In this document: one piece after another, positions 1 through 9,540 of the stretch | Layout: every line of letters starts with the position of its first letter | Numbering within the stretch: position 1 is the stretch's first letter | Assembly: GCA_030998015.1 (NCBI GenBank) | Contig: JARWMV010000237.1 | Location: forward strand, 620,001 to 684,000 | Direction of reading: 5' to 3' | Source: Ceratorhiza oryzae-sativae | Taxonomy: Eukaryota > Basidiomycota > Agaricomycetes > Cantharellales > Ceratobasidiaceae | Length of the DNA: 64,000 bases | The notes under the pieces: generated by a model | Databases searched by the model: none | What the model was told of the DNA's origin: nothing | What the model saw: only the letters and a program-made list of their open reading frames with translations | Made by a program: the position numbers and the translations under genes

Positions 1-1361
1 CAGCTGCTTCCGTAGATTGCGAAACAAATACCGCCCGGTCAACATCTCCTCGCCTCCTTGGACAAGCAATTATGACGCAGAAGTGTCGATCCGGGATTTG
101 TCCGCGCAGCTCCTGGCCTAGACTAGAGTCCCTGGCTCCTGTTGATGGGCCTCACCCATCGACGGGTGTATGCGCTTCACTACCCGCGCGCAGGATCGTG
201 GCGCAGGGAAAACGTCTGGCCCTGGACAAAACTACCCAGAGTAACCACGGGGGCTGAACGGCGGATCGCCCGCTGGTCATGACCGGGATGGACCCCCCGG
301 GCGATGGCGACCCAATGATCACCCTGTCTGTGCAGCACTCATGCGCGCGCACACACACACAAAAAAAAGAGGGGACTAGCCAGAGTCTATCGGACTCGAT
401 TCAAGTTGGTTAGCGCCGGCAGTGCATCGTTGACAAGCGGGGAGGAATCCATGTGCATCTCTGAGTTGGGGTTGGATAGCGTTGCCGGTTTCGGTAATGT
501 GGTTGATCCAGTGTGCGTGATCGGTTATTGCTCGTCGTTGGCTAGAAGTGCAGCGTATGCAGTTGACCCAATTCGAACTAGACTCGGGCAAAAATAATCA
601 AGCTGCGCATATAGAGTCACAGCGGACGCTCAGAGAGTGAACCCAAAAGGCTACTCAAACTGAATCGCGGGCATGCACCTCCTTCTGATTGTCGCAATTT
701 CGTCCCTAGAGAGCGTTATCTTTGCGCTCATTTCAAGCTCGAGTTTGGCTTTTCCTACGGTTTTTTACCCGACTGAAATTGCGCGCTATTTTTGTTGATC
801 GGATACAGCCCGACTTTGGACTTGGCTGGGTGAAAGGGCTAGGTTCAATCGTCGCGCTTAGATAGAATGCAGTCGTTCCAGATGTATATGCTTGAGGTAG
901 TGTTCCCAGTAGTTTTCCGTGCATGCATGGGTTTGAAAGGATATTTCATCCTATCGGACCAATTGTCTCTCAACCAACACGGAACGAGGCAATTAATCAC
1001 CATTCACCAGTCACTCGGAACAGCGACGAGGCATTATTGCAAGACTGCGAGTTTGGATCGGAAAGTTTGACCAAAAAGGTCATTCACGTGGATGGATTCG
1101 GAAATGGCCTCGTCGCAGGGTCACGTGTGCATCACGCCACATCAACCAAGACCATCATCGGCGTTTCCTTGCTTTTCGGTCTCGTGGTTGCGTCCTTTTT
1201 TTTTTCTTGGCCGATATTACGTCCTGTACCCCAGTTGTTCGAAAAGGCGGCGAAAAAGCTCGATATTGGTTTTACGTGACGGCCCTTTTGTTCGTTTCTT
1301 TATCATTCGCTGGCGGCATACACCAGACTAGAACCAACGTTCATATATCGCCCAGACACAC
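1..1361. other. 5' intergenic region, no gene recognised
   Basis: I see no reading frame with family resemblance on either strand and no convincing splice pairs. A short CA microsatellite followed by an A run lies at about 350-369. A T run at about 1197-1205 precedes the next gene. The last 200 bases presumably hold the promoter of the TPR/F-box gene. Confidence 0.5.
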
Positions 1362-3277
1362 ATGACCGAGACATGGAAACAGCCATTTCAGCTGGGTGTC
1401 AAGGCATTTCGTGAGTCAAAGCACGAAGAGGCGATAAAACATTTTACTCGCGTAAGTCGGATCTCGTTTTCGCGGTTGTGTTTGTCATTGGATTCTGATG
1501 GGTCCACAGAGCATAGACTTGGACAACCATAACGCGGCCGTCTTCGATTCGAGAGCGGCCGCGTATCAGTGTGTTTCAAAGCTCCGCGAGGCACTTGCGG
1601 ATACTCGAAAGTGCATTAGCCTTCAGCCGGAACGCTATGTCGTAAATCGTTTATTTATGCTTTGATGCGGCGCACGTTTTAATATAGAATTTTAGGGTTA
1701 CTATCGCTCCGCGCGTGTTTTCCTCGCCATGCACAAGTACGATCGGTGCATACAAATGATTGGCGAGGCACGACGACGAATGAACGTTTCAGATGCGTCG
1801 TACAGTCGTAAAACGCAAGAGCTAGACGAGATGGAAGCTGCTGCGCGCAAAGGATCACATGCTGTCGAGACGTATCACCGGAACCATGTTGATCTGCTCA
1901 AGAAACTCCCGTTGGAGCTGCTGGTCGATATATGCAAGATCGCTGTGGATACGTCGGATGACGAGGCAGGACCTCGAGGCGCTTCGTATTTCGCTCTGAC
2001 GCTTGGGTCTGTCTGTCGATCCCTTCGCGATCTCGTCCACCGAACGCCGTCTTTTTGGCAGTGCGTATCCTTTTCCGAGAAACGATTCTCTCGGAAGAGC
2101 ACGTTTTGGCTGGAACGGCTGGGCGGATATCCCTTGTATTCTGTGGCGTTGATTGGGATTGGTCAGAGCGCTGTACCGCAGGTTCTCGAGACTCTCAATC
2201 GCACAAAGCCCGAGTCTTGGCGGTGCTTGCGTATCGAGGGTGACGACCGGGGGGCGTTTCGGCTTTATGAAGCCCTCCGGGATCTCAACCTCAGCCTGGG
2301 TTCGTTTGCTGTTGTGGTGCCCCTAGAGGCCTCTGCGTCTGGCCTGAATAGTATGTCTACCTACCGCTTGGACAACAGTCTCAAGGTTCTGGCTCCCAGC
2401 CCGGAGACCCAAGGGATAGGAGCTCCTGCTCGAAAGCTGGCGTTGCGAGTTGGAAAATTATGGACATATTTTAGCGGTTTGTCCAACGTGACGCACCTCG
2501 ACCTCGACGTAATCCAACTTTCCTCATCTCAAAGGGCTTCCTTGGAGGAGATTATTCATACAGCGCCAAATTTGTTGAGCTTGAGTATCAAGGCGCATCC
2601 GCTATATTACAGCTGGCCAGCCCCTTCCTTAGAACCGGCCTCACAGTTGGAAATCCCGTCATCACTTCGCCTCGGGCGACTCGAGGTGTTACGCCTTGTG
2701 GAGATTGGCCCTAGTCCGAATCACTCACTTGCTTTCCCCAATTTACAAGTTCTAGATCTGCAATCCCAGAGAGTACCATTGATCCGTAGGATGGTCGGGT
2801 TCCTTCTTGAAGGGGAAAGCTTGCAGCCATGTCCACCAATTCGTGAACTGCGACTAAACCGGGTAATTCTAGATGAGCATATTCAAGTTGGCCATGGACG
2901 CATGGGGCCCTACTCTCGAGTCCCTCGAAATATCCCAGTGCGGTATTTTGAACGACGATACCGCCGAGTGGTTTTCTCGCCCAGCCCCTGGCGCGGGAAA
3001 TTCTGTCTGCTGTCCACGTTTGCGCGACATCAACTTTAGCGGGAACAGTGATCTCAAAGCTGGCCCACTCGTCCGTCTGATCAAGGCGCGTTTGCCTAGT
3101 TCAAATGTGGACAACCCGAACCCACCCACACCGATTCGGAATCTCATTATTGACAATTGTGAGGGTATCGATTCCGAGGCACTACCATGGATGCGTGCGA
3201 ATGTCACGGGAGTGCTGAGCTGCGTGTACAAGACAAAAGTAGAAGCCAAGGGTCGCAGGAGAGATAGGTTTCTATAA
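1362..3277 (+). CDS. TPR and F-box protein with LRR-like C-terminus (one frame break)
   Basis: Probable substrate-recognition subunit of an SCF ubiquitin ligase. Exons are 1362-1451, 1510-1641 and 1696-3277. The first two exons and the start of the third encode a TPR-like helical repeat of about 90 residues (GVKAFRESKHEEAIKHF, then AAAYQCVSKLREALADTRKC). An F-box follows at roughly residues 138-198 (KLPLELLVDICKIA, then SVCRSLRDLVHRTPSFW). The rest is leucine-rich-repeat-like (SNVTHLDLDVIQL, LEVLRLVEIG, LESLEISQCG). The frame that carries the protein to about 2870 is not the frame carrying the conserved-looking tail from about 2873 to 3277. The exon sum is one base more than a multiple of three, so one extra base near 2866-2885 is the simplest explanation. 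A CTAG acceptor at 2871 could alternatively end an unrecognised intron. The F-box and TPR assignments are firm; the substrate is unknown. Confidence 0.8.
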
Positions 3278-3830
3278 CGTAGTTGAGCTTCGATCGATGT
3301 ATGCGCTGTGGAATATGCTCGAATTGTGATCGAACGAAGAGGTTCAAGACGTTCTGTCAAATTCAAAATGCGAGTGAAGTGTGGTGAAAATACTTTGACA
3401 ACCCCCCACGTTGCACGGGCAATTTCGAGGCTGAACTAAACGGGTCGGCGTTGTGTAGCTTGCATGGTTACCAACCTCGAGGTGGATTCAAGTGAGATAA
3501 ATGTTAACATATACAAGAAGCCCAATAAATTGAGAATCCAGTTGGCATTACCCCGCGACGAAGACTCAGTTGTATCAGGCGTCTTGAATGTATAGAGTCC
3601 TTCGGGTAGATCACGTGTCATTTGCTCCGTCTACCTCTCGCACTCTGATTTAACCTGTAACCATTCTTTCAGCCAGTCACCCTGTTGATGTTTCGGTGAT
3701 ATTCGCTTCTGCAAATTTATCTTGGTCTAGGCTGTTGGGGACGGCGCATAACGTTATTTCCTATCTGCCATAGGGGATTTTCGGCTTGGCTCGCTGGCAT
3801 ACGTATCTTTGTCGAGTATCTCGGATAAAG
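3278..3830. other. intergenic, nothing firm
   Basis: A short minus-strand frame at 3436-3621 has one hydrophobic stretch but no start context, splice partner or family likeness. I do not call a gene here. Confidence 0.4.
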
Positions 3831-4070
3831 ATGGCAGCTGCGCTGGCTCGGCCGAATCCCTTTGCTACGACGGAATACGGTTACGCAAGCGGTCTCTTCC
3901 TCTATATTTTTTCATACGATGATCTGTCAGGATCTCGAAGTCCTGCCGACTTCTCCTAAATCTTATCCTTGCCTTGCAGGGAGGTCGCGGATGCACATAT
4001 CAACGCTCCTCAGAGGTTCTTGCTAGACGACCGGCTATATGCTTTGGATTCGCGCGCGCGAGTGCGATAG
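3831..4070 (+). CDS. possible small two-exon protein (about 61 aa)
   Basis: Candidate exons are 3831-3925 and 3980-4070. Splicing a 54-nt intron (donor GTCAGG, acceptor TTGCAG, CTAAA-type branch) joins MAAALARPNPFATTEYGYAS... to ...EVADAHINAPQRFLLDDRLY and a TAG stop at 4068-4070. Codon composition in both exons resembles the neighbouring genes, and the joined length is an exact multiple of three. The donor is weak and I recognise no family, signal peptide or membrane segment. It could be a chance pairing. Confidence 0.3.
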
Positions 4071-4757
4071 CTTCGGCTCTGAGAATGACGCATTCCTTCT
4101 GCTGTTGGGTTGCTGCTTTTCTTCCGCTCTCGGGTACTCGTTCTCGGGAGATGTGCAAGTCATGCTTTGCTGTTACGGCATTCCAGAGTTGCCGGTTTGA
4201 AGCGGCAGTACCGGCAATTTATCTGCGCAAAAAAAAGACGCGGGTCGGCGGATATAGTTGTATATAGTGCACGGGTGCTGGCGGGAACCGAAGCCTTGCG
4301 GCTCTCGATAGAACCAGGGATCTTTCTACATGGCCGTACCACGAGGTTAATTGGGCGGTGTGTGAGCTGGGTACATGATGAGGTGTCTATTTCGTGGGGG
4401 TGATGCTAAAATGGAAGCACGCCGGCCGCATTTCTTTCTCAAGGCCGAACTCGACAAGGTTTGTACAGTCTTCTTGGTACCTGAGCCGCCGCCACGCGGC
4501 CGAAGATTCTGTGAAGGTGTATCTTTCGACGGCGCTGGGTCGGTGCAAGAACGAGGGTCGTGAAATTAGAGAATGATCGAATATGATACCGAGCCCCATT
4601 GATACATACAATACACAGGCGGCACGGTTTGGCGCGCCGGACGCTAGGCGACTGCTGTACATTACACATGGCTCTAATGAAAGACCAGTCGACCCCATTC
4701 ACACAACCCTGCCCAGTGTTCTTCGGCCATTCCCGTGTGTATCCGGAGTCGATACAC
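4071..4757. other. intergenic between the small candidate gene and the eaf6 3' end
   Basis: No supported coding sequence. The long minus frame that continues past 4758 towards 4439 is an unspliced read-through of the eaf6 gene and is not real protein. Confidence 0.45.
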
Positions 4758-5371
4758 CTAATCTTCTGAGGCCATCCGTCGCTTCTTACGGACATTGCCA
4801 GGCGGGGGAGTGCCTTCCTCGTTTTGCTGGTTGGTAGTGCGTTTTTTCTGTTTTTGATCGCGGTCGCGCCGCAGGTCGATGCTCCGTGTTTCGCTCCCTT
4901 GTCGCGCGGCGGGCAAGGAGACGGTGACATGGGAGGTGGCCCCACCTCGTCTGCGTCGCGCTCCGCATCTCCATGAATCCCCAGGGACTGAGTGGAGTTG
5001 AGTGCCGTTGGAACGCGCAAGAAGCCGGGAAACGGACTCACTTTGTTATACGTCGCGCTGCTGTTGGAGAACAAGCGATCGCCGTCGGTTACCTCGTATT
5101 TTTTCCGGTTCGCGGCATTTGGGTGCTTGAGGTAGTTTTCAAAGCCCTGGATGATGTTCCCTCCCGAGTTGATGGTCTCTGTGAGGTATGTGCTCTCGAA
5201 AGCAAAGATTTGGGCCTCGAGCCCGGCCTGGATGTGGGTCAATGACAGAGAAGGAAGAGAGATGTGTCGACGGACCAGCTGCTTGTCTATTTCCTTGCGT
5301 TTTGTGAGTGCATTTGCGAGATCCTTGCGGGCGGCTTCGTATGCGGCCTTGCCTTCTGCCTCGGTGGACAT
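4758..5371 (-). CDS. eaf6: Eaf6, NuA4 histone acetyltransferase subunit
   Basis: Small accessory subunit of the NuA4 (and NuA3-type) histone acetyltransferase complexes in the nucleus. Exons on the minus strand are 5371-5276, 5227-5042 and 4987-4758, with a probable third intron at 4882-4928. Removing the first intron (48 nt) gives the family hallmark KEIDKQL-AGLEAQIFAFESTYL. Removing the second (54 nt, GTGAGT donor) joins RLFSNSSATYNK to SLGIHGD. The basic tail (RRDRDQKQKKR, then GNVRKKRRMASED and TAG) lies in another frame from SLGIHGD. A 47-nt intron reconnects them and makes the total exactly 155 codons. The first two introns lack stops and keep frame, so naive gene calling would give a falsely long protein. 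The family assignment is strong; the third intron is inferred and has weak splice sites. Confidence 0.88.
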
Positions 5372-5549
5372 GGCATGAGGTGGGGACTGGGACCGGTGGC
5401 GGGTGCTGAGTCATCCGGGGGCAAACTGGAGCCAACAACGACCGGCGTCCGAGCGCCAGCAGAGATATGATTACCGGGCTGGCCAGCGCATCCCACGACC
5501 GCAGGCGCTGCCAACGGCCCCTGCCATCTGCCCCCCGTCGCCGCCCCAG

Positions 5550-7001
5550 ATGGCCCCGTCGCCCGCCCGAGTGTTCCGCGCGCTTGTTCCACCCCCAGCC
5601 CACCGACTGCCCCTGACCTGGTCCAACTCGCCCCTCGTGATATGGCCCATCGTGCCCTTGCTCGCCCTCGCGTACCTGGCCCGCAGGCCAAACACCCAGC
5701 TCCTGCGCCTCGCCATCCTGCCGCTCGCTGTCTGCTCGGCCCTCCGCGCGGCCTACACATATGAGTGGATCAATCCCGTTTACAACGTGTATAATTTTGC
5801 CTCGGGTGAGCCTAAACACGGAATTGATTATCATTCCGGCGCCCGGTAACTAACCCATCATCAAATTTCGATCGAAAATCAGGACTCTGGGGGATGTTTG
5901 CGCTCGTGAAAGCCATAGAGTTTGCCTGCGCTCCTCATGGTCGGCTAAAGGTTCATGAGGTTGCACCTGGCATCCCGAAACCTTCAGCAGCCAACGGACA
6001 TACTCGCATCACGGACAACAGTCCGTCTCCCAAGTCCTCCAGTCCCTGGACGAGCATTTGCAACGGGTTTGTAGGTGCTTGCGAACTTCTCAGTAGCATG
6101 CGAGGGATAGGATGGGATTATGGTACTGGCACTGGCATCTACATTCCACCAGAGCATCGACCCCTGGAGAGAAGCGCTTTTTTGAGATCCACTCTTCGCA
6201 TGACACTCACCCACTTTTTGCTGCTCGATGCGATTGATACCGGGTTTAAGCTTGTCCCCGATGTGTCTTCTCCTTCTGGCGGGTCTATTTTCCTTCCTGT
6301 TCTATCTCCTGTTCCGCGCGCTTTCGTTTCCACTGCCCTGCACTTTACCACTGGGGTCGCCTTTATCGCCGGCTTCACTATGGTCTACGGCCTTCTAACG
6401 ATGATCTTCGTCTCGTTGGGCCAGTCACCATCAGCTTGGCCTCCGGTCATGGAAGATCCGTGGATCACTACATCATTGCACGACTTTTGGGGTCGTCGTT
6501 GGCATCAGCTCCTGCGCCAAACATTCCTTATCGGTGGTGGATTTCCTCTCGCCTTCGTCTCCGAGCGCGCTGTCGGTTTTCTTTTTGGAAGACGGGCCGG
6601 CCGGCTGGCAGGGCTGGTAGGACTTGTGTTTGGCACTTTTACAGCCAGTGGCTTGTTCCATATGTTTGCGATGTATGCTATGGGCCAGGGCATCGAATGG
6701 CGAGTCGTCGGGTTCTTCTCAGCACAGGCATTTGCTATGATGTTCGAGCGGGTTTGGAAAGCTACGACAGGTAGGAGAGTTGATGGATGGTGGGGGCGTA
6801 TCTGGTCGTATGCCTGGGTTGCAGTTGGAGGGCAGTGGTGTGGTGCGTCCTCATGCTTTAGCGTGTTTTGCATCTGCTTATCCAAATCTAGTCGATGCAT
6901 GGCATCGTAGAGGCCTAGGCGGCGGAATGGTTATCCCGCCTTTTCTTTCCCCCACTCGTTTAATCATTCTGCCTTTAATTTTGAAGCTCTTGAAAGCCTA
7001 A
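5550..7001 (+). CDS. wax-synthase-like membrane-bound O-acyltransferase
   Basis: Membrane acyltransferase of the wax-synthase/MBOAT-like group, common in basidiomycetes and sometimes linked to terpenoid acetylation. The substrate here is unknown. Exons 5550-5805, 5883-6842 and 6892-7001 sum to 441 codons plus stop. The intron donors are GTGAGC and GTGCGT. The N-terminus has hydrophobic helices (PLVIWPIVPLLALAYLARR). The signature HDFWGRRWHQLLRQ, with the catalytic-type histidine, lies near residues 284-297. Several hydrophobic helices surround it (TGVAFIAGFTMVYGLLTMIF; LAGLVGLVFGTFTASGLFHM). The last exon restores the conserved end (VDAWHRRGLGGG..IPPF), which an unspliced reading would lose. 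It is divergently oriented from eaf6 with only about 180 bases between starts, so the two probably share a promoter region. Confidence 0.85.
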
Positions 7002-7680
7002 TGCTTGAGGTTTTGGGTAATGTATCCGTATCCCCCCGTGTTTCTCTAATTACACCTGTTATCTATAGAATTTACAGAAGCCACACATGCCCCGCTTCAT
7101 ATGAATCCTAGTCATAGGACTCGACAGTGTGATGATGTAACTTTGTTCGGAGGATTCATGGAAGCAGAAGTGCGTGTAGATCTTGTTTGGCGCCTAGACT
7201 GAAACTACGCCCAAATTAGTAAAATGAATAGGGGCTGGGCCTTCAAATAGTGACTGCACACTCTGTTCTGTTGGCCTTTATATTTACATACGCTCAGCAC
7301 AGTCCAACGACTGTTTCGCTGAGCAGAATGCATTGTGCCCAGTCACATGACGCTCTGCTGTCATCGTTGAAGTTGCGCAAAAACCTCGCGTATCCTCGGA
7401 AAGACACGGCTATCCCGTAGCGCAGCCAATCATTGAAGCTGGCGGGCCTTCCGGTGCCCAGCAAAAAGTTCTCGCCGTATAGTAATGCATCTGGTCACCT
7501 GCGGCCGACAATGTCGCGATTCTGGCCTGAGACGCAACTGTAATTATACGGCAACGTCGCTAATCAAGTCAAAGATGCACCCGAGCTGGCATAAAAGTCG
7601 GGGTGGACGCTCCAACCGCAGAACGTCCTCGCATAACTCTCTTCCTCTCTGCTCCAGCATTAGCCGCACATACTCCGAGT
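7002..7680. other. intergenic; promoter of first AA9 gene
   Basis: No coding sequence recognised. A TATA-like CATAAAAG lies at about 7590, roughly 90 bases upstream of the first AA9 start codon. Confidence 0.45.
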
Positions 7681-9060
7681 ATGAGGACTCAAGCGATTGC
7701 TGCCTCGCTGGCTTTGTTTTCGGCCCAAGCCGCTGCCCATACCATCTTCCAGGTTAGTTTCAGATCGCCTATGCTCGCGCGATCGATAAACTAAATTTGG
7801 CATGTATTGTAGGAACTGTGGGTCAATGGTGTTTCGGCTGGCCATCTCAAGGGAATCCGGTACCCTACATATGATGGACCGATTACGGATGTTACAAGCA
7901 ACGACATAATTGTAAGCACTCGGCTGCTTTTCTTGATGTATACTCGGGTTTTTGACGATCGATGCGATTCTATACAGTGCAACGGTGGCCCCAACCCGCT
8001 CGTTACTCCTTATGACAAAACCGTTATCAACGTTCCTGCCGGTGCTACCATCACTCACGAGTGGCACCATACCCTCGATAGCGCCGGAACCAGCGATACC
8101 GCCGACCCAATTGACCCGGGTCACTTGGGCCCTGTGATGGGTGTGTGCTGTAAGAATCCGTGCAGTAGACTCTGTCCTGATTTTTTGTGATAGTTTACCT
8201 CGCCAAGATCCCCGACGCGACTCAGACCGATGTCACTGGCCTCAAGTGGTTCAAAATTGCCGAGGACGGCTTGGATTCCAACGGCGTCTGGGGAGTGACT
8301 CGGCTGTACAATGCCAAAGGAAAGGCAACGGCCGTGATCCCCAAGTGCATTCCGTCTGGAAACTACCTCTTGCGCGCAGAGATCATCGGTACGCTCCTTT
8401 GATACCAAAGTCTTACGTGAGCGCTCATGTGATTCCCCAGCTCTGCATGCCGCTGGAAGTTATCCCGGCGCCCAGTTCTATATGGAATGTGCCCAGATCA
8501 ATGTTACGGGTGGCGGAAGCGCCTCACCCGCGACCGTCTCCTTCCCGGGGGCATACTCGGGTAGCGATCCGGGTGTCAAGATCAGCGTGAGTGGTTATAG
8601 ACATCCAGCGCCCTTGACCTGTGCTGACTTTTTTTTTTTTTTTTTTGCAGATCTACGTAAGTCGAATCGAGTATCAGTCTCGGTGGTATGATTTATTGAA
8701 CATAAAATCTGCTAGTATCCTCCCGTTACCAACTATACCATTCCCGGCCCGCGCCCGTTTACTTGTGATGGATCATCACCAGTGACAACGTCGCCGTGTC
8801 GACCACTACGCCAGTGACGACCTCGACCAAGCCCGCCACTAGCACCACGCCAAGCCCACGACCACGTCGTCCTCGGCTGCTCCTACTTCGACCGGTGTAG
8901 TTGCCAAGTATGGACAGTGCGGGGGCGTCGGCTACACTGTGAGTGATTATATGCTATCTTCTGCACGGCTGTCAATTCAACTTGTCTATAGGGCCCAACC
9001 ACATGCGTTTCCGGCACTACGTGCACCAAATCCAATGACTACTACTCCCAGTGCCTTTAA
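7681..9060 (+). CDS. secreted AA9 lytic polysaccharide monooxygenase with CBM1
   Basis: Copper enzyme that oxidatively cleaves cellulose or related glucans outside the cell. Exons: 7681-7752, 7813-7911, 7978-8140, 8194-8388, 8441-8586, 8651-8656, 8716-8938, 8992-9060. The signal peptide ends before HTIFQELWVNG, so His1 of the mature protein is the first copper ligand. The second histidine is in DPGHLGPVM, and the axial Tyr/Gln region is [11 protein letters not shown] 6-nt micro-exon supplies Ile-Tyr of [17 protein letters not shown] Thr/Ser/Pro linker and a complete CBM1 follow ([16 protein letters not shown]... ending DYYSQCL). The exon sum is two bases short of a multiple of three. The linker between about 8780 and 8880 reads in three successive frames, which implies two single-base losses or a 61-nt intron at about 8783-8843. 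The catalytic domain is intact. Confidence 0.88.
8631..8647 (+). repeat. poly-T tract in AA9 intron
   Basis: A run of about 17 T directly precedes the GCAG acceptor before the 6-nt micro-exon of the first AA9 gene. It acts as an unusually long pyrimidine tract and is a likely slippage site. Confidence 0.8.
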
Positions 9061-9540
9061 TCGTTTCGTTTTTACACTTTCCTGGGATTGTTTTTGCAAC
9101 AATAAATTTATTGTTTACCCAAACACACCGCGAACGTCTAAGGTCTAAATTCGGATAGCATAGCCACTGATGATAAAGTGCTGGATAGTTCCTTTGTTGG
9201 AACGACGACCAATCACCTTTGTGGAACTGTGTGGCCAAATCCGAGAGCGGCTTTTGCTTCTCATCACCACAATGCCCACTGCCGGGTAATGTTTGCTGTG
9301 CAAACGACAAGGGAAGGTAGAGCCGATGCGGATGATGGGTTTTTTATAATAACGTATGTTTCGGAGCCCTCGTCCCTCACTCTCGTTCTGCCCTCTTCTG
9401 TTTATTGGTTTGCTGGTTTCTCCTTTTCTCTTTTACGACTTTCTATTTTACGCTTGGACGTACCTGACGAAACTCGCCTATCGTTTATTTGCGCCGGACG
9501 CCCGACATAATCTTTACCCCTCACAACTCGTACCCACACC
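9061..9540. other. intergenic between the two AA9 genes
   Basis: No gene recognised. An AT-rich TTATAATA element lies near 9345, about 195 bases before the second AA9 start. Confidence 0.45.

Noticed and set aside
3436..3621. Minus-strand frame of 61 codons with a hydrophobic segment
   Set aside because: No promoter or splice context, no family likeness, and it lies just beyond the F-box gene end; length is within chance expectation.
4439..4757. Continuation of the long minus-strand frame past the eaf6 stop
   Set aside because: It is only open because introns were left in; the conserved basic tail and stop at 4758 are in another frame.
5139..5834. Long minus and plus frames overlapping the eaf6 and acyltransferase starts
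   Set aside because: They are GC-driven shadow frames with Arg/Gly/Pro bias and no domain; both strands are explained by the real genes.
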